Source of the DNA: Hydractinia symbiolongicarpus
Lineage: Eukaryota > Cnidaria > Hydrozoa > Anthoathecata > Hydractiniidae
DNA length: 60,000 nt
NCBI RefSeq assembly: GCF_029227915.1
Contig: NC_079876.1
Location: 18,106,001 to 18,166,000 of the forward strand
Direction of reading: 5' to 3'
Position numbers and translations under genes: made by a program. Shown in pieces: positions 47,260-58,181 of the stretch (within the stretch, counting starts at the first letter, position 1; the number at the start of each line of letters is the position of its first letter). The notes below the pieces were generated by a model, which saw only the letters and a program-made list of their open reading frames with translations, was not told where the DNA came from and made no database searches.

Positions 47260-48990
47260 ATTTATGCCAGTTTTATTTTAGCAAAGCGTTATAGTGATAA
47301 TTAGTAGAACATCTTTTCAACATTTCATAAGCCCTGTCCATATTATCATGCAGCCTGTTTGCCTGTTAACAAAAATCGATTGGCGACGGGCGAACAGCTA
47401 ATTTTTATATAATATTGATTGATCATTTTCGTTTTACATGTCCATACAATCGTCGCCACAATGCATTGCGGTATGTATATAGGAAACCATTTGGGTGTGT
47501 CACTATATTTTTAATTTAAGTCCTGTTTAAAACTAATATTGATATCAATTCTATCTAAATTGTAGCACGCATTCTGGGAAAGGCTTGATGATCAGTATTC
47601 TGAAATTTTAACCTCAAAATCTCCTTAATTCTCCTAAAATAGTACCATTAAAAATCTTTGTCTTTACTGTTGACTATTCTTCTGTAGCACGGGCTGGAAT
47701 TTTTTTTTTTTTTTTTTTTGCAAAAAACATTTGCGATATTATTCATACTTTTAGTTCCATTGTTCACTATTGTGAGAGAGTTTTAATATTTGAAAGAAAT
47801 GTAGAAGCAGAAGAAATATAACATTTGTATATAAAATATAAAATATTTTTATATAAATATTTTTTTTGGTTTGTTTGTTTGTTTGTTTTTAGTATTTTGT
47901 TTGTTTATTTATTTGGTAATTTTTTTTGTTTATTTTTGTTTGTATTGTTTCCGTAGTAATATTTCAATATATTGTTTCTTATATTTTATTGACGGTTTTT
48001 TTTGTTTTGTTTTGTTTGTTCGTTTACTTATTTGTTTTTGTATGCATTCTTATATAACATTATATTGACGGTGTTTTTGTTCCTTATTTATACGAGAGCA
48101 CATAGATTTGTGTTACAAGCAACACAGCAAGAGAAGAACCGTTTAATGACGCTTTTATCACGTGATATGTTTGCAGTGTTTAACGAAGCATTCTGCATGT
48201 AAGTCAAACGCTTGAAAAAAATTAGGGGAATCCCTGGCCGTTTGTAAAAAAACCACTACTCATTATTCTAGTTAAACAAAAAGCAGTATTGAAAAAGATA
48301 TTTTCACAGAGAATGTTTTTTTTAAATTGACCTTGTCTACTTAAAACTTTGCAATTGAATTGTGAGGTTAAAAACAGTGAACGGGAAAAAATGCCTCTAC
48401 AAAGTTGTTCGATTGGAATTGCTGGTTTCAGCTTACTCGTTAGTTTCGTTTTACCATTGTTGAGATGGAAAGATGCTGACTTTTAATTTAATATTATATT
48501 CCTTAATGTATTTTATTTTTCTTTATTATAATCTGTTTATTTTGAATGTTTACACATCGTGTCAGTTTTAATATGACAACTTATTTGTGTTTCTAGTTTA
48601 TCCTTTCTCTAAACGTTCTTGATACCTACTTGGAAATGTTTTAAATTAATATGTTATAAGATCCACTATAATGTCTAATCTCACTCTCCTAAAAGATTGG
48701 CAGGATATATTATTTAGTGTTGTCTAATTTCCGACGACGTTATAAACTGTAAGTTTTGTTGTTTTGCCGGCAATATACGTTTTTTTATTAAAGCCTATTT
48801 TTAATACAAGTTTGACCAAAAATAAGGAACAATTTAATAACATTGTGGATTCTTAAGCTTTCTCTGTCACCTGTTGCATTGCATCTGCTTTTAAAAACTT
48901 TTAAAAACACAATTGTACGAAAGAATTGGGTTTTTTTTTTTGAAGATGCAATCAATGCAGAGTGCTAATCTTCAAGCAAGCATGCGAGGG
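47260..48990. other. No gene seen; low-complexity DNA
   Basis: A fragment like the mini-Helitron end (GACGGGCGAACAGCTAAT) is at 47385-47402. There is a poly(T) run at 47699-47719 and GTTT/ATTT-rich sequence at 47868-48080. Open frames there arise from the low complexity. Confidence 0.5.
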
Positions 48991-49200
48991 AAATGTTTCT
49001 TTATAAAACAAGTATGAAAGAAAAAAGTTTTTTTTGGAAAACAAATATGCGAGAGACAAATTTCTTTGTAAAATAAGTATGGGACAGAAAAATTTCTTTG
49101 TAAAACAAGTTTACAAGTGAAAACTTTCTTTCTAAAACAAACATAGAAAAGAAAATTTTCTTTGTAAAACAAGTATGGGAGAAAAAATTACTTTTCTTTA
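48985..49200 (+). repeat. Minisatellite, about 31-bp unit
   Basis: Diverged copies of TTTCTTTGTAAAACAAGTAT-GGGAGAGAAAAA, about seven. The same unit forms a second array at 53095-53335. Frames translated from it are repeat artefacts. Confidence 0.8.
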
Positions 49201-50294
49201 AGACAACAGACACATCTTGTTAGTCTTGGCTTGCCTCCGAGGTCTTAGACAACTTCTCGACATTCTTCTGAAAAATATGTTAAAGACGAAAACTTAACCT
49301 CTGCAACATTTAGAGTTAGGGATGCGTGGTTGTTTAACTTTTCAATTTTTTTTTTATTTTTATTGAGTGTGTCGGGTCGAAATGTACCTCAGCATGCCAG
49401 TTTTTTTTTCATTTTTCTGTGAAAAATTCGCGTCGTTGAAAAGTGGAAACAGTTCCTACTTTTTTTAGCAAAGAAAAATGGCGCCCACCATGGTTATGCG
49501 CCGAAGAAAATTTTGCGTTTTAGACGGCTTAAAACGTCCCTAAATTGCTATCTTTTTCTCTTTCTCACTCCTTTTCTCGTTTTTTCAGTTTTGCATAAAA
49601 GTTAACTTTTTATATTTTTCTTAGCAAAAAAGTGGGGGGTCATGCCCGGCGTCGCCGGCCCTGAAAATCTATGTAAACATGGAGAATTACATGGTCATTT
49701 TAATATGCTCTAAACAGCAGATGTATATATATTTATTTTATAGGTCATAGCATACTAGTGTAATGCCTTTTGCAATTTTGTTGAATAATAAAAGAGATTT
49801 GTCAATAAATTTATTGACAAACAACGTGCGTAATTTTTCTTAACAGACTTTAAAGACCGACCAACCTTGCGCCATGCTTCAGCATTTTAAATTTTTTACT
49901 AATATATGCAGCACCCAACCTCAGTCCCAGGGCTTTTTTTCTACTTTTGATAATAAGGGACTTTGTAAAAAAAACAAAGAGCGCGGGGGTCAAGGTTGAT
50001 GCAGCACTAAAATTAATTTAATTTCATGCTACAATTTTTTTTCCGTAGATTTTGCTTTATTGTATGAAAAAGGGGGGAAATATACCCATCGCCGCGATGC
50101 AATTTTGCACAAAACAAACCTGTCACGTGCGTTGTTTTTGTTAAAAAAGTGAAAAATGCACAGGCTACCAAGCAGTTTTAACATAAATCACCGCAGAGTT
50201 CTCGGCACTCGCAAAATATTATAAATGATTTTAACTTCTGCAACAAAAAGCCCAACGGAAAGGAGTTATTAAATGTTTTCTAATATTCACCACT

Positions 50295-50468
50295 TTAACG
50301 TGTACATTTTGAACCAGACTGGCTAAAGGTTAGAAATGAGCTTTGCTTTGTATTGTATGTAGAAGACATCGAATTGTAAACTATATCAATTTCGTTCCCA
50401 GCGCTTGTTGTCTTTTTTATATCAAAACGGTTCGTCTTGCCGTTTGAATACAATAAAAACGATAACTG
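50295..50468 (-). CDS. Possible terminal exon, unidentified
   Basis: On the minus strand a pyrimidine-rich acceptor (CTTCTACCTCATTCCCAG) precedes an open frame beginning GQLSFLLYSNGKTNRFDI and ending FLTFSQSGSKCTR with a stop. Overlapping it in another frame is a Met-initiated hydrophobic peptide (MVIAVFCLSFYLIP) that looks like a signal peptide but stops soon after. No partner exon or family was found. Confidence 0.25.
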   Translation of the reverse strand, partial: QLSFLLYSNGKTNRFDIKKTTSAGNEIDIVYNSMSSTYNTKQSSFLTFSQSGSKCTR

Positions 50469-52649
50469 GCCCTGGGAATGAGGTAGAAGCTTAAGCAAAA
50501 GACAGCTATAACCATGAATGCAAAATTCTCAACGCAGAAACATTCTCTTTCCACTGTAAAACTTCATTAATTTCTACGAAGGAGGGAGTTTACATCATAT
50601 TTATCCAATCAGAAAACCATGCCTCGTTATCGTTCACTGGATATCCAATTTTCTCATTGAAAAAGAGAAAGAAAGCTCTTTCCTTGAGAAGGTTTGTGAT
50701 TTTTTAAGTAAGATTTCAAAAAGAATATATACACAACTTTTGCATGTAGAAACTTATCTCGTCGAGTTTAAGGATACCTAAACTTTTTTAATAAAGTAAA
50801 TGTTTCATTGTTTTTGTTTTTTTTATACTGTTGGGAAGCAAAACGATCAAAAAATATTTATTTGGAATATATATATTATAAATATAAACTTTTTTTTTTA
50901 ACAACAAGGAAAGGAAATGAAAACATCTGAAGTGGATTAATGGTTTCTTAATTTTATGTAACTTATTTTCATGATTCATATAAGAAGGGAAAAGCAGTCA
51001 TATTTCTTGGTAAAAGAAATTTCTTAAAAAATCAAAGAAGTTATTGTAGTTTTCTTTTTGTTTTTGTTTTGAAAGCGTATTTCTTTCTATTTTCGCAACA
51101 AATATTTTTTTCGTGTAGCTTCTGCTTATATTTGTACAGAAATGAAGTTGCTTGATAATTTTAAATCTCTAGTTCAGTTATAAATGAGTTGCTTATTAAA
51201 AAAGATAGGAAGAAGAGTTTTTGTTGGATATCCCTCTACGTTGTAAGTATAGCTGCTACCCGCTTTTTTTTATAAGAATATGCTCTATAAGCATCAAAAT
51301 AAAATTTAACAAAAGGTAAGAGTTTTTAAGAATAGGTTTATCTTGAAATTATGCTTGCATCCTAAATGGAATATAAGCATTCTAAATGGAATATAAGTTT
51401 CTGTGCTCCCTTTTTTATCCGAAAAGAAGAAATGAACTTCGATGAAGTGCAAATAGACATGATTATGAACGGTTTTTATTTTACTCTTTGTTAACTAATT
51501 AAAACATGTATCCTATCATTGATGTAAAATGTCTTTTCACAAGATTAAGTATGTTTGAACTAGGCTGCTTAAACCACAGCACCATGGGGCTGATATTTGC
51601 ACCTGTTTTTATTGTCAAATTTTGCAATATTAATCGCGGTAAGAATATGCTAAGAATATATCGCGCTAATTTTGCTCCAAAGTTGAGAATCTCTATGTTG
51701 AAACGAAAAAACGTTATTCTTATAAAAAAAAAAGTGTAGACGAACGGGGACTTCAAACTATTAGGAATCTTTTTTTATTTCAATTCCCAAAATGTTCACA
51801 TCTCTGTTTATCTTATTTTTATCTAACATTATTTTCTTCGAACTGTTTGGCATATAAATACCAAAAACAACTTATTGAAGAGCGGGATTGAAATTAGAAT
51901 TAAAAGGCGGATTAAATATTTTGAGGAAGAAAGTGGGTTCTAGTGATACTCATTTTAACCTATCCAAGTAAAAAAGTTTTAAATTTCAAGATATACTTAA
52001 ATAAAAAAAGGATTTTGAATTTGTTTTTCACTTTCGTGTTTTAAAAATGCACATTCAGTGTTTTAGTATTTTTTTTTTTTTTTTTTTTTTTAATAATAAC
52101 ATCTAGATTGTGCTAGTTTTTTTTAACACTTTATCAGTCTCAAAAAATCAAATTTTTTTCCCAGAAATTGGGAAATGTATGGTTATGAATGCCATGCTGT
52201 TGAAGTCATCTTGGTGTGCACACATGAATGTATATTAGTGAAGGAGACATAAACTGCTCGAAATAATTGTTTTTCGGTAATTCAAAACTCAAATGATTTT
52301 GTTCCAACTGGACACGTTTTTCATATGCAAACCTCTGATGTATGATAATCAAATGTATGGAAATATTAGAGCCTGCCTCCCACTCAGAAGCAAGAGCTGT
52401 TTTCACACAAAGAAACTTAAAAAGTTGTCTAGGAATTTATATCATTTGTATATAAAATTAATCCCTTTTTAAGATTTTAGATTAAACAACTAATTATGCT
52501 AATTATGCATGTCATTATCTACATCATTGAAGCTTTTGATTTTTTTAGTTATATAGAAGCATGTAGGATGTACAAAGCTTTTTATTAGATTTTTAAAATT
52601 AATTTTCATATAAACATTAGGATGCTATCGGATACAAGGAAGTTAAGAC

Positions 52650-52725
52650 TGAGAGAGTCGGTAGCTCAGACATCGTTTCTGATTGGGTTCACGAGTTTGA
52701 ACATGCTCCAATTGTCTCCAGCATG
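52650..52725 (+). mobile_element. tRNA-like SINE head
   Basis: GAGTCGGTAGCTCAGACATC resembles an A box, and CACGAGTTTGAACATGCTC a B box, about 35 bp apart as in tRNA. No acceptor stem closes, so it is more likely a SINE head than a tRNA gene. Confidence 0.4.
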
Positions 52726-53094
52726 GACAAAAAATGATAAAATATAAAGAAACAAAGGCTAAACAAAGAAAACATAAAATATAAATAATTTAACCACATC
52801 GCACGACAAAAATTAGTTTTTGCATGAACTCGACTACACGAAATCATTTTTTGTCCTGGTTAGGCCTGGCTTTGAATTTGTGAATTTTGAATGAGGGTAT
52901 CTTCATTAAGACTGGTAATTTATATTCATAAATTAACCGATTAAATAAATCTCTGATAAAACAATCGCTGTCCAGATAACATTTCTGAACAAACAGACTT
53001 CTTAATTGGCTTGTTTTTGTTTCATTGTTAGTGTATCTCGAGCCGGAGATTAAGTAAATACATGCTTCTCAATGTTGCTTTACATTTGTTTGTT

Positions 53095-53335
53095 TTGTCT
53101 GAGAAAAATTTCTTTGTAAAATAAGTATGGGAGAAAAGAATTGTCTTGGAAAACAAGTATGGCGCAGAAATTTTTTTTGTAAAAACGTATGAGGGAGAAC
53201 AATTTCCTCGTACGACAATTATGGGAGAGAAAATTTTCTTTGTAAGACAAGTATGGGAGAGAAAAATTTCTCTATAAAACAAGTATGAGAGAGAAAAAAT
53301 TCTTTGTAAAACAAGTATGAGAGAAAAAATTATTA
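53095..53335 (+). repeat. Minisatellite, about 31-bp unit, second locus
   Basis: About eight diverged copies of ATTTCTTTGTAAAACAAGTAT-GAGAGAGAAAA, the unit also found at 48985-49200, in the same orientation. Confidence 0.85.
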
Positions 53336-54940
53336 GTAAGTTACACACGAGAATGACGAGGAAAAGAAAAATTTGTAAAAAACGAGTTTCAAATGGAAGA
53401 CCCTTTTTCAACATTTACAAAGAAATACAAGTTTGTAAGGTTTTTAAAACTATGCAAACCTTGAAATGAAGCTAGGTAGCATTGAAAAACTTTATCATTT
53501 TTTAGAAAAAAACCTTAAGAACCTTGACATATAGCTAAATAAAATTAAATATATGAACAAAGTGAAAATGTGAAACAATTTTGGCCTTATGTGACTCATT
53601 GTTTTCGTTTGGTTGGTTACTTCAGCAGGTAGCAGAACTCTCTGCACTCACAACATAATTTTGAATTCTGAAATGAACAGAGCGACCAAAATATCTATTA
53701 TATTAAAGTAAATGTGCAGGTTTTAGCTGGTGTTAAATACTGACAAACCTCATCCCTATGGTTTCTCTTTCTTCTTTTCTGCCGTCTCTATACTTGCAGT
53801 AAAAAGCTCCATCCTTGAGAGTGGGATTTTCCCTAAGTACATAATTTACGTCACAAGTTTTTTCCCAAACGACCTAGCAACCAAAACAAAAATACCATCT
53901 TACTATTTTTATTAAGAATCAAAAGGTTCGTGTTTGTATGTACGAGTGTGTAGGAAATAGTCATAAATAGAACGTGTTATTTATATAAACATATATTTCA
54001 ATGCCATTTTAAGTAATAATATGAATGTACAATAATATTTATTAATACTCAACAACTAGTGGCTTGGTGATAAGGCTCAATGCCTTCTACTTGATCCTGC
54101 CATTTTATTGTGAACAATTAGCGCATTTGTAACTTTTTATTATAGGCGAAACTAGTCGATAAAGCCCATGGAAAAATCCACTTGCAATGGAAAATGGAAA
54201 AGAAAACTGCCACTTGAATTTTAATGACGTCGGGGTCCTTACCCCATTAGAACAAATTTTTTTTTTTTTTGAAATTTGTTCATTTGTTGCCTCAATTGTG
54301 CAGAGCTTAAATCGAAATAATGTATAGGATTATATGTTTTCGATGAACGCCTGAAGAGATATATGGGTTTAAAAACTTTGCTGACATCAGCAATGGCCCG
54401 TCAAAACCCCAAAAATGTTTCTTAGAAATTTTTATACCTGTTCCCTTCATTGTATAGATCTTGAAACGTCACCACCTTGTTTCCAAGTTATTTGGCCTCA
54501 AAGTTTTAGGTGCAATGTAATGGCTTCATCAATTTAATACAAGATATTGACGTTAAAGTAGTGTTATTTACGTCGCGCCGTAACGTCAGAACATTTAACA
54601 TATTAGACATGCATATTCGTCAACATCAAAGGAGAATGAGCACATCCACTTTGCCTGTCACAGAGACACGGAACTGGCGTATTATTTTATAGATATATTT
54701 AACCATGAAGATATTTAGTTAGGTATTGACAAAATATAGAAGCGCATCCTAATGTCTCTAAGTGTAAACTTTCCCTTTCCCCTCTAGTTCTTATAAAAAA
54801 TTTTGTTTAAGTTCTACGGAGAGGAGAGAGTATAATTTATTTATCAAATCAGTCAATTACATCATTATCTTTTAGTGGATGCTGAACTTTCATTATTAGA
54901 AGAGAAAAGCTGTAAAATGTTTTCTTAGAGTAAATACATA
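53336..54940. other. No gene seen; reversed dispersed repeat
   Basis: About 54290-54420 is a reverse copy of the repeat seen at 32545-32825 (TGCTGATGTCAGCAAAGTTT and AATCCTATACATTATTTC on the minus strand). Remaining sequence has no supported frame. Confidence 0.45.
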
Positions 54941-55226
54941 TACCGTAATGCTTCAAAGAAACGCCCGGGGCGTTTATTAAATTTTTTCACATTTTTGAGG
55001 GGCGTCTATTCAAGGGGGGCGCTTAAAAGAGGGGGTGTTTATTAAATTTTTTACACTTCGTCTCTTTATTCACATGCTTAGAGAATAAACTTCAAAAGCG
55101 AAAGCTAAATTTCCAACCTTAAACCTAAGACTTAGGAAAAAAGTAAGTAAGCAAGTATACTTTTACAAATAAACGAAAAAGGAGGCGCATCTATTCGAGG
55201 GGGCGTTTATTTGAAGCATTACGGTA
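54941..55226 (+). mobile_element. MITE with 27-bp terminal inverted repeats
   Basis: The left end TACCGTAATGCTTCAAAGAA-ACGCCC and the right end (reverse) TACCGTAATGCTTCAAATAA-ACGCCCC are almost perfect inverted repeats. Total length is 286 bp with no coding capacity. Subterminal GGGGCGT blocks repeat inside both ends. A TA target duplication fits if the outer TA is host sequence. Confidence 0.75.
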
Positions 55227-55303
55227 TCAAATATTTTGCATGCAGAATCTCATGCTGTCGTGTTTAAGGATAGCTTTAACCTTTATAGCTTGCTTTGCGC
55301 TAG

Positions 55304-55735
55304 GAGTTTAAGTGAGTTTAACAGCGATGATTTAAAGTGAGTTTAACAGCGATGATTTTAAGTGAGTTTAACAGGGATGATTTTAAGTGATTTTAACAGG
55401 CATGATTTTAAGTGATTTTAACAGGGACGATTTTAAGTGAGTTTAAGTGGCATGATTTTAAGTGAGTTTAAGTGGCATGATTTTAAGTGAGTTTAACAGG
55501 GATGATTTAAAGTGAGTTTAACAGGGATGATTTAAAGTGAGTTTAAGTGGCATGATTTTAAGTGAGTTTAACAGGGATGATTTAAAGTGAGTTTAAGTGG
55601 CATGATTTTAAGTGAGTTTAACAGGGATGATTTTAAGTGATTTTAACAGGGATGATTTTAAGTGATTTTAACAGGGATGATTTTAAGTGAGTTTAAGTGG
55701 CATGATTTTAAGTGAGTTTAACAGGGGTGATTATA
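55304..55735 (+). repeat. 25-bp minisatellite, about 17 copies
   Basis: Unit TTTTAAGTGAGTTTAACAGG-GATGA with a second variant in which AACAGGGATGA is replaced by AGTGGCATGA. The two variants alternate in an irregular higher-order pattern. Confidence 0.9.
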
Positions 55736-57390
55736 AACTCACCATTTTTAAAAAACAGAAAAACGCAAAACAGAATTTTAAAGAATAAATTAACGAATGG
55801 TTATGCATTTTGCACCAGCGGATTATACTTATAGCAAAATAGAACAAAACAGGGTTTTCGATTTAGGCCGATTTTCAGCCAAAACGGGATGGTGCTTCCA
55901 ACAATCTTGTTTACGAGTTAAAGATAGACCAAGAATAATTACGCTTCCTCGACAACCTCAGTCACGCTTCCCCCCAAAATAACTGGTTTGTCCAAAATGT
56001 ATCAAATTAAGGACACTAATAGTACGACATAAAAGGAGGAAATAGCAGCAGTAATTTTTCGCTTAGATAATGTTGTTTTGTCATCGGAAAATTGAAATTC
56101 GTCCAAAACACCACAATTACTTAAGTTTTGAATATTCACGTTTTGTTTAAATTTTCAGATAGCCAAACAAAAGTTATTTTCTATTTATCTAACATTTATG
56201 ACATCATCAAAATACCTTGAAACTCCAATATCTCTTCAACAGTTTGTCACGATCTTATACACGATCTTATACATTTTCTTGACCAGCGTTTCAAGCCCTA
56301 CTAATAGAGGCAACGGCTAAAAAAGGATTTAAATTTTTTTTGTACATTGATCACATTATTTGCATCGTTGTTTCAATCTCTACACAATCTCTCCAATGGG
56401 TGAACAAATTTCCAGAATTTTTTTTGGCGTCATTAAAATTCAATTTTTCTCCTGCCTAATTGGATTTTTACAAGGTTCTTATCTATTAGTTACTAGTTAT
56501 CTCTATTCAGGCTGAGCCTTGGGGGTGTGGGCCTGTAAAAAATAGGACGGAGTGGGGACTTAAAAATGGCCTCCATCTGACACTGACGAATGGGACATCG
56601 TATTAACTTGGCACAAATTGGTTAGAATATTGAAGGAGAATTGGGACAAAAAAATTACATTGACATCATCCAGTCCCAAATTATGTCATCATAGGCGTAC
56701 ATTAGTGAATAAAAATTCGCTTTACAAACAATTTTGATGTGTGTAATTAATTTATATAGGTCGGCGGAAATTGATAGCCGTTAAAGTATGAAATTAGTCG
56801 TTAAAATAAAGAAACTTTTCTAGCTGGCGTTCGTTTGGTTTTTTAGTCGATATAACTGTGCCACCGGCCCTCAAAATTAGTCTCGGTTTTCCTATAAGCA
56901 AGCTTGGACAAATCGCGTTTACACTGTGAATGTCTGACATTGTATGTTGGCAAAAATAGAGAGGCTTATAATTGATTACAGCAAATGTTCTACTCAATAC
57001 CGAGGCGTTTATACAAATCCATGACTTCTAGGAGGTGTTTAGTAGCCACCGGCGTTAAATGAAATGAAACGATTTTTTAACATACCGTCTAGCAAATTGA
57101 AGTCCGTACCTGCTATTTAATAATTTAACCTATCTAAAATATTGTTATTTATTCTGGTCCTTATTTCTCTGTAAATTATTTAAATAAGTAAGCTCTAATA
57201 AATACTCTATTTTAACAGAAGAAGTGAGTATTTATTAAAAAACAGGCGTTTTTTTTGGATTTTTCAGTGTTATAAGGTGAAGTGCCTTTTTATAGGGCGC
57301 GTATATTAGGCGTAATAGAGCATGCACGTAATATTTTTAAAAGTGATAGCTACTTGTAAAAAGCTCTGATAAAAAACGATCTTTTGTTTT
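55736..57390. other. No gene seen; dispersed repeat
   Basis: About 56205-56330 carries another copy of the ACAGTTTGTCACGATCTTATACATTTTCTTGACC repeat family (phrases shared with 32545-32825). No supported frame otherwise. Confidence 0.4.
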
Positions 57391-57441
57391 CAGCTCAAGT
57401 AATCTTTCAATTTCTATTCCGTAGAGTTAATTGGTTAAAAT

Positions 57442-57987
57442 ATGGGCCATCCACATTACGCTCACATATGTGACAAACTGAAAGAAGCTGAAATTGCAGC
57501 TTTGGATTTGCTCGGTGATGGAGAATTTGGTTTACCCATGGAGAGACAGCAACTGCAAAAACATTTACTGAAGAAAAAACTTTTCTTAACAAAGCTAAAA
57601 TCGAAGAAAAAGTCGAAAGAAATCATCAATAACGCTCAATGGAAGCTTCTCTTTCCAGAGAAAATGAAAGACTTCGATCCCAGCAAGTTTGATATAAACC
57701 TTATTGTAATACTTGCTAGGTACTTTACGAATGAACCGAAACCTGCCGAATGGAAAAAGCCGTTGCTTAAACACAACAAGTCAAAAGTTGCAACACTACG
57801 ACGATTGAAAAAATTAAGAAACCAAAATTACCATCAAGGTCAAATTAACCAATCTTATGTTAAAGAGTTTTGGAACCAGTTCGTACCGGTTGTTGAAGCG
57901 CTAGGAAAAACTAACATCAAGCCATGTTACAAAGATTCGTATAAAGAATTTCTGGAAGACTGCATGGGGGTGTTACCAACCATGTAA
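57442..57987 (+). CDS. Stand-alone HEPN-domain protein, DZIP3-like
   Basis: A 181-residue uninterrupted protein. From about residue 67 it follows the DZIP3-type HEPN pattern: WKLLFPEK, SKFDINLIVILARYF, a W at 104, SKVATLRRLKKLRNQNYHQG and FWNQFVPVVEALG. The motif R126-N-Q-N-Y-H131 is the R-x4-H signature that HEPN RNases use for catalysis. The N-terminal 60 residues are helical and very Lys-rich. HEPN domains of this type occur in DZIP3 and in animal NACHT- and death-domain proteins. Two acceptor-like AGs (57393 and 57424) precede the ATG, so a 5' untranslated intron or trans-splice site is possible. AATAAA follows the stop by 8 bp. It could also be the last exon of a longer gene, but the start fits an independent protein. 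Confidence 0.7.
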   Translation: MGHPHYAHICDKLKEAEIAALDLLGDGEFGLPMERQQLQKHLLKKKLFLTKLKSKKKSKEIINNAQWKLLFPEKMKDFDPSKFDINLIVILARYFTNEPKPAEWKKPLLKHNKSKVATLRRLKKLRNQNYHQGQINQSYVKEFWNQFVPVVEALGKTNIKPCYKDSYKEFLEDCMGVLPTM

Positions 57988-57995
57988 TCATAAAA

Positions 57996-58001
57996 AATAA
58001 A
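57996..58001 (+). terminator. AATAAA close to the HEPN stop codon
   Basis: AATAAA begins 8 bp after the stop. Such a short 3' untranslated region would be unusual, so another signal may be used. Confidence 0.3.
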
Positions 58002-58181
58002 TTCAATGAATGCATGCCGTGGTAGCACCCCCACAGAATAAGTCAAAAAAAAACATAACACTACAGAATATTCAAAGTGAAAAACTTGAATGAAAAAAAT
58101 TCCAGGATAAAGAACAAGAGTTCTCGTGAATTGATACAGTCGTTTAGTTGTTTGCACCACCAGGTACAAATTGTAACAAAA

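Larger units (their letters stand above)
49201..53090. other. No confident gene; two weak coding candidates
   Basis: A minus-strand candidate exon is listed at 50295-50468. At 51499-51620 the minus strand has another protein-like stretch (GANISPMVLWFKQPSSNI) behind a weak acceptor, unassigned. Poly(T) at 52068-52091. A tRNA-like head is at 52650-52720. A G/C-rich fragment GCCCGGCGTCGCCGGCC is at 49643-49660, unusual for the window. Confidence 0.35.

Noticed and set aside
47871-48202. Hydrophobic plus-strand frames
   Set aside because: Derived from GTTT/ATTT low-complexity DNA, without start context or domain.
48972-49213. Phe/Lys-rich minus-strand frames
   Set aside because: Translation of the 31-bp minisatellite.
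51499-51756. Minus-strand exon with GANISPMVLWFKQPSSNI
   Set aside because: Weak acceptor, no donor or partner exon, no family match that I could defend.
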